From: Buttiauxella gaviniae
GTDB taxonomy: Bacteria > Pseudomonadota > Gammaproteobacteria > Enterobacterales > Enterobacteriaceae
Direction of reading: 5' to 3'
Assembly: GCF_040786275.1 (NCBI RefSeq)
Contig: NZ_JBFMVT010000002.1
Location: forward strand, 4,216,001 to 4,280,000
Length of the DNA: 64,000 nt
Within the stretch, counting starts at the first letter, position 1; each line of letters opens with the position of its first letter. Positions 34,032 through 43,231 of this stretch are shown one piece after another. A model generated the notes under the pieces. The model saw only the letters and a list, made by a program, of their open reading frames with translations. It did no database searches and had not been told where the DNA came from. Position numbers and translations under genes: made by a program.

Positions 34032-35351
34032 ATGACAACGCAAACCATCACCTGGGATTGGGGCACCAATACCCACGTCAGCTTTAACCCTGCAACAGAT
34101 GTCCTGGATTTTGGCTGGATGCAGGCAGATCAATTTGATATTAGCCAGACAGACGGCTCAGTGGTTATTTCTATTCCCTCTAACAATCAGACTTATATTT
34201 TAGATGGCGTATCTTTATCTGAAATGAGTATGAGTAATATTGAAGCGAAAGACAGTAGCATGATGGCGGAATGGCAAACGACGTTAGGTTCCGGCACCAC
34301 AACCACCGTTCCCGTTGATCCGGTAACCCCAGTCACACCGGTCACCACCGACCCCACCACGCCGGGAACTACCACGGGCGGCACCACGACCACACCTACT
34401 GACCCAACCACGGTGACGCCAGCGGGTACTCATACCGCCAGTTATGAATTTGCACCGTATGTTGATATGACAGGCTGGCCAACCCCTGACCTGACCACTA
34501 TCAGCCAGCACTCTGGTGTGAAAGATTTCACCCTCGCATTTCTTGTTTCCGGCAGCCAGGGTGGGCTTGCCTGGGGCGGTGTTGTGCCGGTTGATAATGA
34601 TGCCACGCCAGACGGAACCTCGACGTTTGCCCAGGAGATCAGTGATTTCCAGAAAACCGGTGGCAGCGTAACACTCTCTTTCGGGGGCGCCAGCGGGACG
34701 GAAGCGGCACTGAACGCGAAAGATGCGACCAGCCTGGCGGCGCTGTACCAGACGGCAATCGATAAATATCACGCGACCTCCATTGATTTTGATATTGAAG
34801 GCGGAGCAGTCGCCGATAAAAAATCCGTGGATATGCGCAATCAGGCGATTGCCATTCTTGAGAAAAACAATCCGGGTCTGGAAGTCTCCTACACGCTGCC
34901 GGTGCTACCGGACGGCCTGACGCAAGACGGGGTGAATCTGCTCAAAAGTGCAGTATCCAACAACGCCCATATCGATCTCGTCAATATTATGACCATGGAT
35001 TACGGCGATCAGTATGACTCACAGTTTGGCGGCAAACCGGATATGGGGAATGCCACCATCGCCGCGTCCGATGCCTCAATTAGCCAGATTAAAGCGGCTG
35101 GTCTGGCTGATACCAAACTGGGGATCACCCCGATGATTGGTGTGAATGACGACAATAAAGAGATCTTCACCCTTCAGGATGCTTCTCAGGTTGCGCAATA
35201 TGCAGAGTCTAACGCCGATGTCGGGCGCGTGGCGATGTGGTCAATTGGCCGGGATAACGGCCATGGTGCAGGCCAGCAATGGGCGGACAGCTCATACAGC
35301 GGTCTGTCACAAAGTGATTATGACTTCTCAAAAACGCTGATGGGCAGTTAA
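34032..35351 (+). CDS. GH18 chitinase-like protein without signal peptide, predicted type I substrate
   Basis: A 439-residue protein in three parts. An N-terminal beta-rich domain (1-85: TITWDWGTNTHVSFNPATDV) comes first, then a Thr/Pro linker (about 92-135), then a GH18 barrel (about 140-439). The catalytic segment is SIDFDIEGG with D252, D254 and E256; the first Asp of the DxxDxDxE motif is Thr. VSYTLPVLPDG and VNIMTMDYGDQYD are further GH18 strands. No N-terminal signal peptide exists although such enzymes act outside the cell. Its place between two type I systems on the same strand suggests type I export, perhaps through the N-terminal domain. Substrate: chitin or another GlcNAc polymer by family. 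Confidence 0.8.
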   Translation: MTTQTITWDWGTNTHVSFNPATDVLDFGWMQADQFDISQTDGSVVISIPSNNQTYILDGVSLSEMSMSNIEAKDSSMMAEWQTTLGSGTTTTVPVDPVTPVTPVTTDPTTPGTTTGGTTTTPTDPTTVTPAGTHTASYEFAPYVDMTGWPTPDLTTISQHSGVKDFTLAFLVSGSQGGLAWGGVVPVDNDATPDGTSTFAQEISDFQKTGGSVTLSFGGASGTEAALNAKDATSLAALYQTAIDKYHATSIDFDIEGGAVADKKSVDMRNQAIAILEKNNPGLEVSYTLPVLPDGLTQDGVNLLKSAVSNNAHIDLVNIMTMDYGDQYDSQFGGKPDMGNATIAASDASISQIKAAGLADTKLGITPMIGVNDDNKEIFTLQDASQVAQYAESNADVGRVAMWSIGRDNGHGAGQQWADSSYSGLSQSDYDFSKTLMGS

Positions 35352-35365
35352 TCGCGGCTTAATGA

Positions 35366-35387
35366 CGGGGCCTGAACGCAGGCCCCG
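35366..35387 (+). terminator. G/C-rich hairpin between the GH18-like gene and type I system 2
   Basis: CGGGGCCTG (35366-35374) and CAGGCCCCG (35379-35387) form a perfect stem with loop AACG, followed only by CTTTCG. It may act as a partial terminator, so the exporter genes downstream could receive some read-through. Confidence 0.6.
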
Positions 35388-35417
35388 CTTTCGCGCACCA
35401 ATAAGGAGTGGCTCACC

Positions 35418-37613
35418 ATGACAGTGATACCGAATACCGCTTCCAGCGAGACGATTCTGCCGGGTGAAGGCATTATTGCACTCTGTTCCATTGCGCATTA
35501 TTACAGCATTCCCGCTGAACCAGACCACATCATTAACGAGCTGGCCATTGAAGATAAAAGGGTGGATGCGCAGGATATTATCCGTGCCAGCCATCTGATT
35601 GGCATGAAAGCGCGGTTAATTACACACTTTAATGAAAAACGCCTGAGAAACCTTCCCGTTCCGGCCCTGGCACGCTTTCAGGATGGCCGATATTACGTGC
35701 TGACAGACAAAAACGATCAGGGGCTGTTTCGCGTTTATGACGTGACGCATCGCCGGGTGATGAACATTCCCGTTGAGAAGCTGCAGGCAAAAATAGAGGG
35801 TGAAATCATCCTTGTGCAGCGTAAGTTACGTGGCGAAGGCAAAGATCCGCGCGGCTTCTCCATTAGCTGGTTTATTCCTACTATCAAACGCTATCGCCAG
35901 CCGCTGATCCATGTTGTGGTGGCCTCGCTGTTTATCCAGATTTTTGCGCTGATTACGCCGCTCTTTTTCCAGGTCATCATTGATAAAGTTCTGGTCCACA
36001 AAAGTTATGAAACGCTGATTGTCATTGCTTTCGGCATGCTGATCGTCGCTGTCTTTGATGTGGCATTACGATATTTACGCACGTATTTACTCGCCCACAC
36101 CGCCAACCGGATTGATGTGGAGCTGGGGCGGCGGCTGTTTCACCACCTTTTTGCATTGCCGATGCGCTATTTTGAATCACGCAGCGCGGGAAATACCGTG
36201 GCGCGGATTCGTGAGCTGGAAAATATCCGGAACTTTTTCACCGGTCAGGCGCTGTTCTCCGTGATTGACCTGTTCTTTATCGTTATTTTCCTGGCGGTGT
36301 TGTTCTTCTACTCCTGGTTCCTGGCGCTGATCACCGCCGCGAGTATTCCGGTCTATCTCTTCATCACGCTGGTCATGCGCCCGGCAATAAAAAAACGCAT
36401 TGATGATAAATTTTATGCCAGTGCGGCCAGCCAGCAATTTCTGGTCGAATCTATCGTCGGGGCACAAACTATAAAAGCCTCTGCGGTAGAGCCCGCATTT
36501 CGCAAACAGTGGGAGGACAAACTCTCGCACTATGTGCGCACCTCCTTTGAAGCCTCACAGCTCACATCGCTTGGCCAGAACGGTATTCTGTTTGCCAATA
36601 AACTGTTCACCATTCTGATTCTGTTTTTTGGTGCGATGGCGGTCATTAACGGGCAACTCAGCGTCGGGGAGCTGATTGCTTTTAATATGATCTCCGGCCA
36701 GGTGGTGCAGCCCATATTACGGATTTCCCAGTTGTGGCAGGACTTTCAGCAGGTTCAGGTTTCTGTCGAAAGGCTGGGGGATATTCTCGATCAACCGCCT
36801 GAATTTACTCCTCAGCAGCAGGGAGCTCATGCTCCGCTGCGCGGCCATCTGCGCTTTGAAAACGTTAATTTTGCGTACAAAACGGGGGCCGCGCTAATCC
36901 TGAATAATATTTCCCTGGAGATTAAGCCCGGCGAAGTGATAGGGATTGTCGGCTCTTCAGGCTCGGGTAAATCCACGCTCACCAAGCTGGCGCAGCGGCT
37001 CTATTTGCCGACCGAGGGGAAAATCACCCTTGATGGTGTCGATATGAATAACGTCGATCCCGCCTGGTTGCGCCGCAATATCGGGGTCGTGCTGCAGGAA
37101 AATATGCTTTTCAACCGCAGCATTCACGACAACATCGCCTTTGCACACCCGACAATGTCACGGGCTGCGGTCATGCAGGTGGCTAAACTCGCCGGAGCGG
37201 ATGAGTTTATCTCCCGCTTACCGCAGGGTTATGACTCAATTGTGGAAGAGCGTGGGGGAAACCTTTCCGGCGGCCAGCGTCAGCGCATCGCTATTGCCCG
37301 CGCGCTGGCAACCAATCCTCCGGTTCTGATCCTTGATGAAGCGACCAGCGCCCTGGATTATGAGAGTGAAAACATCATCCGTAACAATATGAAATTCATG
37401 GTGAAAGACCGTACGGTGATGATTATTGCGCACCGTCTGTCCACCGTTCGGGATTGTGACCGGATTATTTGCCTTGCCGATGGAAAAATTATGGAGCAGG
37501 GCACGCATGACATGTTGCTGGCTCACAAAGGCCTCTATGCCCGTTTATGGTCATTGCAAAATGCTTCCCGGCCTCATGCTGAATCCACGCCGCAAACAGA
37601 GGAGGTTGCATGA
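35418..37613 (+). CDS. Type I secretion ABC exporter with degenerate C39-like domain (system 2)
   Basis: A 731-residue HlyB-type exporter. The N-terminal C39-like domain (1-140) keeps a Cys in ALCSIAHYY but lacks the catalytic His (DGRYYVL where peptidases have HFVVL), so no leader cleavage is expected. Membrane helices are at about 155-440. The ATPase has GSSGSGKST (from G512), NLSGGQRQRIAIARAL (L616) and LILDEATSALD (D640-E641). It is much closer to the exporter of system 3 (58315-60522) than to system 1, so the pair arose by duplication. AAGGAG precedes the ATG; the adaptor gene overlaps by 4 bases. Confidence 0.9.
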   Translation: MTVIPNTASSETILPGEGIIALCSIAHYYSIPAEPDHIINELAIEDKRVDAQDIIRASHLIGMKARLITHFNEKRLRNLPVPALARFQDGRYYVLTDKNDQGLFRVYDVTHRRVMNIPVEKLQAKIEGEIILVQRKLRGEGKDPRGFSISWFIPTIKRYRQPLIHVVVASLFIQIFALITPLFFQVIIDKVLVHKSYETLIVIAFGMLIVAVFDVALRYLRTYLLAHTANRIDVELGRRLFHHLFALPMRYFESRSAGNTVARIRELENIRNFFTGQALFSVIDLFFIVIFLAVLFFYSWFLALITAASIPVYLFITLVMRPAIKKRIDDKFYASAASQQFLVESIVGAQTIKASAVEPAFRKQWEDKLSHYVRTSFEASQLTSLGQNGILFANKLFTILILFFGAMAVINGQLSVGELIAFNMISGQVVQPILRISQLWQDFQQVQVSVERLGDILDQPPEFTPQQQGAHAPLRGHLRFENVNFAYKTGAALILNNISLEIKPGEVIGIVGSSGSGKSTLTKLAQRLYLPTEGKITLDGVDMNNVDPAWLRRNIGVVLQENMLFNRSIHDNIAFAHPTMSRAAVMQVAKLAGADEFISRLPQGYDSIVEERGGNLSGGQRQRIAIARALATNPPVLILDEATSALDYESENIIRNNMKFMVKDRTVMIIAHRLSTVRDCDRIICLADGKIMEQGTHDMLLAHKGLYARLWSLQNASRPHAESTPQTEEVA

Positions 37614-39064
37614 AATTCTTCGATCTAAAAAACAAAACCTTTACCAGCGATCGTGAGTTCCTGCCTTCCGCGCTGGAAGTGCAGGAGACGCCCCCTTCGC
37701 CCCTCAGGCTCCAGATGCTGTACACCATTTGCGCTCTGGTCGTTATGGCGTTTATCTGGTCAATTGTCGGCAAAATTGACGTTATTGCGACGGCCGGAGG
37801 AAAAATACAGCCGCAGGGTTATGTGAAAGTGGTGGAGTCGATGGTCAACGGTAAGGTGGAGCAGATCCTCGTGCAGAATGGCGATCGTGTACGTGCCGGG
37901 CAAAAGCTGGTGATGCTTGAGGCAAATGACGTCCAGGCCCAGCACAGCGATATTGGCTCACAGCTCTTGTCATGGCAGGCTGAAATTATTCGCCGTCAGA
38001 CAGAGGATTCACGACTTTCGGGGTTAACCCTGAACAGCGGTCAACTTGTGCAAACGAGTGCGCTCGAGTGGCCGGAAAACTCGCCGATCCCGGAGGATAT
38101 TCGCAGCCGTGAAGACGCCGTAATGCGTAGCGAGCTGGCTAAACTCAATGCCGATCTCGAGGATATTCAGGCCAAACTGATACAAAACCAGGTGCAGGAA
38201 TCCTCGATGCGCACCGCAATCAGCTCTCAGGAAAGCCTGATTGATACCCTGAACCAGCGCGTGCATTTGCGAAGGGATCTGGTTGAAAAACAGGTGGTTT
38301 CCCGCGACGACTGGTTACAGGTCATCGCGAATGTCAAAGAAGCACAAAATAATCTGGCTAACTCCCGGGCACAGTTGAGCAATATTATCGCCAGCAAAAC
38401 CATTCTCAGCGGTTCGTTCCAACAGACGCGCGATAATTTTGTGGCGACCAACCTGCAAAAACTGGTCGAGGCTGAACGCCAGGCCGCCAGTCTGCGCGAA
38501 AAATTTAAGGAGAGCCTGGTCCAGCTCAACCATATGACGCTGACCAGCCCGACGGATGGCATTGTTGCCGCCTCAAGCCTGACAACGCCGGGGCAGGTTA
38601 TCAACCGGGGCGACGAACTGATGCGCGTGGTTCCGCAAGAGGCCGGCATGGAAGTGATTGCCTACGTGCCAAACCAGGAGATAGGTTTTATCAGGGAAGG
38701 GCAACATGTGGATGTGAAGATCAACGCCTTTCCGTTTACCCGCTACGGTACCGTGAATGGCACGGTAAAAAAAATCTCCAAAGACGCGATCCCCGATGCT
38801 GATGCTCAACAAAGCCAGCGGGATCCCACCCATGCATCAAATGCGATGACCGGCAGCTTCGGCGGCGGCCAGGCGACCAGTACGCTGGTGTTCCCGTTAA
38901 CCGTTTCTCTGGCACAAAATTTTATTGATGCGGACGGCAACAGAATCAATCTGGTTCCCGGCATGGGCGTGACGGCAGAAATAAAAACCGACAGACGGCG
39001 ACTCATTGAATATTTAATTTCCCCGGTTTATGACGTGACGTCCAGTTCCTTACATGAGCGTTAA
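37610..39064 (+). CDS. HlyD-family membrane fusion protein of type I system 2
   Basis: A 484-residue adaptor: membrane helix about 37-57 (YTICALVVMAFIWSIVGKID), first lipoyl half VEQILVQNGDRVRAGQKLVM, long coiled coil (about 120-315), second half LTSPTDGIVAASSLTTPGQV, the barrel segment YVPNQEIGFIREGQHVDVKI, and the C-terminus LIEYLISPVYDVTSSSLHER. It has the same length as the system 3 adaptor. No channel gene follows; a 403-bp gap leads to calpain-like gene 2. Confidence 0.9.
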   Translation: MKFFDLKNKTFTSDREFLPSALEVQETPPSPLRLQMLYTICALVVMAFIWSIVGKIDVIATAGGKIQPQGYVKVVESMVNGKVEQILVQNGDRVRAGQKLVMLEANDVQAQHSDIGSQLLSWQAEIIRRQTEDSRLSGLTLNSGQLVQTSALEWPENSPIPEDIRSREDAVMRSELAKLNADLEDIQAKLIQNQVQESSMRTAISSQESLIDTLNQRVHLRRDLVEKQVVSRDDWLQVIANVKEAQNNLANSRAQLSNIIASKTILSGSFQQTRDNFVATNLQKLVEAERQAASLREKFKESLVQLNHMTLTSPTDGIVAASSLTTPGQVINRGDELMRVVPQEAGMEVIAYVPNQEIGFIREGQHVDVKINAFPFTRYGTVNGTVKKISKDAIPDADAQQSQRDPTHASNAMTGSFGGGQATSTLVFPLTVSLAQNFIDADGNRINLVPGMGVTAEIKTDRRRLIEYLISPVYDVTSSSLHER

Positions 39065-39467
39065 ACCGAGGTTTTATATTTTTCGATTTGTTCCGCTAAT
39101 TATTTAATTGATGACCATGTAGCAGTGGAAGAAATATAAATATCACCTCTGCGCTGTCCTAAAGTGTAAATAACTATGACATGTTTTTATCTAAATCGAG
39201 GTTCTCTTCAGGGTTGTTAATAGAATTTATCCATAAAGGCGAGGTGACACCGATATTCATTAAGACTGGCTAATCAAAACATCCTGCATGATGTTTAAAG
39301 GATGTTGATTTTTAGTTAATGAGAAATTAATTTGATAGTGATGTGAATTTTCATCTGCGCATCATCCATCCTGAAAGACCTGAGTGAATTAAGTTTTACG
39401 GTGTTATTACGCCGGGTTTAACTCATCAGGTACCCAAAAAGAAATATAGGCTTTTAAGGGGTAATAT
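39065..39467. promoter_or_regulatory. A/T-rich leader of calpain-like gene 2
   Basis: No gene is visible. The right end carries CTGAGTGAATTAA (about 39380-39392) and an AAGGGGTAATAT ribosome-binding stretch, elements shared with the leaders of genes 3 and 4, but the CACAAGTATCTTGTG palindrome of those leaders is absent. Confidence 0.5.
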
Positions 39468-42400
39468 ATGTCAACAACACAAGATACTGCCGCTTCACCG
39501 GATATAAACACCATTGGTACCTGGACTCAGTCAGATTATGCTTTATTGACTGCGGGACTTGTCTCAGCTCTGACATCCGATCAAATTAAAGCAATGGTTC
39601 ACCCGGAATGGATCCCGGTTACGGCGGTCACTGGTTTAACTGCTGGGCAGGTAGCTGTTATTACGCCAAGCCTTGCTTCGGTCTCCGCTGCCTGGCTAAA
39701 CAGCCTGGCTGTTACCGCATTTCAGGGGCTGACCACGACTCAGATAGGCCAAATTACCTCGGCAAAAGTTGCCAGCCTGGATAACATCCATCTGAATGCT
39801 CTTACTGCCACTCAAGTTACCGCCCTGAATGGTATAACGTCGCTCAGTAGCATTCAGTTTAGCCAGCTCAATCTGACAGGGTTATCGGCATCCGCGATTG
39901 GGAATTGGTCACACAACAATTATTCAGGCCTTACAGCCCAGCAGATAACAACGTTAAGCGATACTCAGATAAAGGCTATGCAGCATCCTGACTGGATGTC
40001 AGCCTCTGCCGCCACAGGATTTAGCGCGGAACAATTGGCTAATATCAATATCAGTTTTTCCTGGTTCTCTTCAGCCTGGGTGAACAACCTGAGTATCCCC
40101 GCATTCCAGTCATTGAGTGTGACGAGTCTTGGTCAGATCTCTGCGACGACATGGACACAAATTGATTTTGCCCACGTAAGCGCGCTTAACTCCGCCCAGA
40201 TCGGGGTGATTAAACTGGACTTCTCCGGCGTTTCCGCCGACTGGCTCAATGGCCTCAGCCTTGCAACATTCCAGGGGCTGACCGCCACCCAGATCGGCCA
40301 GCTCACCGCTGCGACAGTTGTCGGTTTAAGCGATGCCCGCCTTGGCACACTCACCGCTACCCAGACCGCGGCATTAAACAACCTCAGCCAGTTGAGCGGC
40401 CATCAGTTCAGCCTCCTTAACATCTCAGCTATGTCTATCGCACAGATTGCGACCTGGACACCTGACCAGTATGCAACCCTGACGCCGGCGGAGTTTAATA
40501 CTCTGAGCACAGCTCAGATCGGCGCCATCGCCAATCCGGCAGCGCTACCGCTGAATATTGTCAGCGCCCTGACTGTCGCCCAGGTCAACGCCATCAATAC
40601 CGATTTTTCTAAACTGCCCGATACCTGGCTCAACAGCCTCAGTACCACGGCGTTACAGGGACTGACGCCTTACCAGTTCTCACACCTCAGCAGCTTGACC
40701 CCGGCTGAAGTCAACAAGATCACCAGTATTGCGGCACTGAGTAACGCTCAGTTTAGCCAGCTCAACCTGACAGGTGTCTCCGCATCTGTGATGGCAGGAT
40801 GGTCCAAACAGGTGTGGGCAGGCCTCACCGCCGCGCAGGTCTCTTCGTTCACGGCGGCGCAAATCGATAGTTTCCAGCATGCCAGTTGGCTACCCGCGAC
40901 CGCTGCCGCAGGCCTGTTGCCGTGGCAAATGGCCCCGTTATCTGCCAATTACAGTCAGTTCAGTGCTGACTGGTTTAACCATCTGCAACTGGCTTCGTTC
41001 ACCGCCCTCGACACCAGCCGTCTGAACCAGATTACTACCTCCGCGCTCTCGGGAATGGACACCGCTCACCTGGCAGCCCTGAGCGCCGCGCAGGTCGCTT
41101 CAATGAATAATCTGGGCTCTATGGCATCGGCAAAATTTGGCGTGCTAAATATCTCGGCTCTTTCTACCAGCCAGATTGCAGCCCTGACCCTGGGCCAGTA
41201 CCAGGGGCTAACGCAAACGCAGCTCTCTTCCTTCAGCGCCACCCAGATCCAGGCGCTGGCGCACCCGGAATGGCTCGCATCGGCTCTTATCAATAATACG
41301 GACATTGCTCAGTTCGCCGCCCTTACGCCAGCCCAGCTCGCCAGCCTGAAGCCTGGCGCTATCGCCTCACTGGATGCTGCTCATCTTGCGGTCTACTCAG
41401 GCGATCTGAAGGCGTTGACTCCGGAGGAGTTGCTGGCGGTTGGGCCACGCCTGACCTCAACTCAGATTGGAACGCTCACCGATAGCCAGCGCAGTATGCT
41501 TACCGCCAGTGACAGCACTTCCCAGACGCTGATTAACAGCCTGAGCGATGCCGGCCTGAAAAGCATTATGCAGTCCGTTGTTTCCAGCGCCGGGACCTTA
41601 TTCAGCTTCAGCGCGATTGAGTCGGTGATGAAAGCTCTGGATGCCAGCCTGACCGATTCCCTTTCCACTTCCGCCTATACGGCTTTGCAGGGCTATGTCC
41701 AGAATATCGGTCAGATCTGCGGTAAAGATTCTTCGGTGTATTCCCTGGCTAATGGTCTGGTGAATGGCGCTGGCGGTGCATCGGTGGATTGGGTCAATAC
41801 GGACGGGACATTCACCCGTATCGGCAGCCTGAATGTAGGGTCATCTGCGACTCAGTTTAACCAGTTGATCTCCACCTGGTTTGACGGCGCGGATATTCCG
41901 GTTTCCTCTTCAACGGCTCACGTCGATGGACGACCGCTGTTTGCCAATGGCACACCGACTATCAATGATATTCACCAGGGACAAATTGGTGACTGCTGGG
42001 TGTTATCAACCTTCCAGTCAGTGGTGAATACCAGCCCGGACTTTATTAAATCGATGGTGGTACAGAACAGCAATGACACCTACAGCGTGCGTTTCTTCAG
42101 GGGGGGAAATACTGACTGGGTCACGGTAGATAATAATGTCTGCTCTTACGGAGAGTCTTCTTCCTCTTCTTCATGGGCTGCTATTTATGAGCGAGCCTAT
42201 CTGCAATACCGATCAACGTATAGCGGGGCGGATAATACCTACGCGTTTTTAGATGGCGGGTTGTGGGATCCACTGGAAGCAATGACAGGCGACACCGTTA
42301 CGTCCTATTACACGCCAACACTCGATAAATGGAATTCAAGCATTGTTCCTGAGCTAAAAGCCGCCGTGTTAAACCATCAACCAGCGTTAATTTCCAGTTG

Positions 42401-42746
42401 GGAAAACACAAAGGATTCGGTGAACGGCTATACGGATTTTGTTTCAGGGCACCAGTTGGCCATCATTGGTTTCGATGACAATACGGATAAATTCATCATT
42501 ACCAACCCGTGGGGAGCGGACTCCACCTCAGGTTTCAATGGAACATTCGAGGCCACGACGGATCAAATGTGGGAAGACGGTAAAAGCTATGTTGCCTGGG
42601 CGAATTCTAATGTTGCAACGGGTGCGGTAGGGCAACTGGTAACGGCGATGGCCAGTATCGCTCCGACATCAGCGGCAGATTTAATAGCTCCTGCTCCAGC
42701 CGCTAATTCAAACAACGCGCTTCTTGTTGCTTCGCATGCAGCATAA
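39468..42746 (+). CDS. Repeat-rich calpain-like (peptidase C2) protein 2
   Basis: A 1092-residue protein starting MSTTQDTAASPDINTIGTW, with no signal peptide. Repeats of the LTxxQ type fill residues about 30-700 (LTAQQITTLSDTQ, LTATQIGQLTAAT). The calpain-like domain has the most canonical active site of the four: QGQIGDCWVL (Cys843), SGHQLAI (His995) and ITNPWG (Asn1013). The tail ends NNALLVASHAA, shared with gene 3. It lies downstream of type I system 2 on the same strand and is the likeliest substrate of that system. Gene 2 shares a long repeat block (40735-41030) nearly unchanged with genes 1, 3 and 4. Confidence 0.85.
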   Translation: MSTTQDTAASPDINTIGTWTQSDYALLTAGLVSALTSDQIKAMVHPEWIPVTAVTGLTAGQVAVITPSLASVSAAWLNSLAVTAFQGLTTTQIGQITSAKVASLDNIHLNALTATQVTALNGITSLSSIQFSQLNLTGLSASAIGNWSHNNYSGLTAQQITTLSDTQIKAMQHPDWMSASAATGFSAEQLANINISFSWFSSAWVNNLSIPAFQSLSVTSLGQISATTWTQIDFAHVSALNSAQIGVIKLDFSGVSADWLNGLSLATFQGLTATQIGQLTAATVVGLSDARLGTLTATQTAALNNLSQLSGHQFSLLNISAMSIAQIATWTPDQYATLTPAEFNTLSTAQIGAIANPAALPLNIVSALTVAQVNAINTDFSKLPDTWLNSLSTTALQGLTPYQFSHLSSLTPAEVNKITSIAALSNAQFSQLNLTGVSASVMAGWSKQVWAGLTAAQVSSFTAAQIDSFQHASWLPATAAAGLLPWQMAPLSANYSQFSADWFNHLQLASFTALDTSRLNQITTSALSGMDTAHLAALSAAQVASMNNLGSMASAKFGVLNISALSTSQIAALTLGQYQGLTQTQLSSFSATQIQALAHPEWLASALINNTDIAQFAALTPAQLASLKPGAIASLDAAHLAVYSGDLKALTPEELLAVGPRLTSTQIGTLTDSQRSMLTASDSTSQTLINSLSDAGLKSIMQSVVSSAGTLFSFSAIESVMKALDASLTDSLSTSAYTALQGYVQNIGQICGKDSSVYSLANGLVNGAGGASVDWVNTDGTFTRIGSLNVGSSATQFNQLISTWFDGADIPVSSSTAHVDGRPLFANGTPTINDIHQGQIGDCWVLSTFQSVVNTSPDFIKSMVVQNSNDTYSVRFFRGGNTDWVTVDNNVCSYGESSSSSSWAAIYERAYLQYRSTYSGADNTYAFLDGGLWDPLEAMTGDTVTSYYTPTLDKWNSSIVPELKAAVLNHQPALISSWENTKDSVNGYTDFVSGHQLAIIGFDDNTDKFIITNPWGADSTSGFNGTFEATTDQMWEDGKSYVAWANSNVATGAVGQLVTAMASIAPTSAADLIAPAPAANSNNALLVASHAA

Positions 42747-42762
42747 ATACCATTAATACCTA

Positions 42763-42788
42763 AACCCCCGTACGAAAGTGTGGGGGTT
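42763..42788 (+). terminator. Rho-independent terminator after calpain-like gene 2
   Basis: AACCCCCGTAC / GTGTGGGGGTT pairs around a GAAA tetraloop, followed by TTCTTTTCTTTC. Confidence 0.85.
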
Positions 42789-43231
42789 CTTTTCTTTCAG
42801 AATTTAGCTTCTATTAAATAAAAGAAATAAATAAAGAACCGCGTAATCCTTTTAATGCCCTTATTACCACTAACTGGTTATCTATAAATAAAAAAGAAAG
42901 CTAAAGTGTTAATGAGTGTAACGAAACGGCATTAAGAAACGTCGGTTTTATTAAGGTCATTGATGTGAGCCGCCTGTTTGGCAGGTTAATTCTCATATTT
43001 ATTAAACGTCCCTAATGAATGCGTAACTCAGCTCCTTTTTCGTTTTTCTTTGCGTTGCGAAGGTGTTGAGTTTTAGTTAAAGAGATATTACTGTGAATGT
43101 GAGGTCATTATTCAACAGCGAACTTTCAATTCTTAAAAGCCTGAGTGAATTAATTTTCACAAGTATCTTGTGTGCCTCATTTAAATCATAAGGGCTCTAA
43201 GTAAATAATATTCATTGTTAAGGGGTAAAGT
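42789..43231. promoter_or_regulatory. Conserved leader of calpain-like gene 3 with a palindrome
   Basis: From about 42900 on, this region aligns with the region upstream of gene 4 (shared landmarks AAGTGTTAATGAGTGT, CCCTAATGAATGC, CTGAGTGAATTAATTTTCAC). The last 90 bases are almost identical. CACAAG-TAT-CTTGTG at 43158-43172 is a perfect palindrome about 60 bases ahead of the ATG, followed by an AAGGGGTAAAG ribosome-binding site. A shared regulator or RNA hairpin is likely. Confidence 0.6.
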
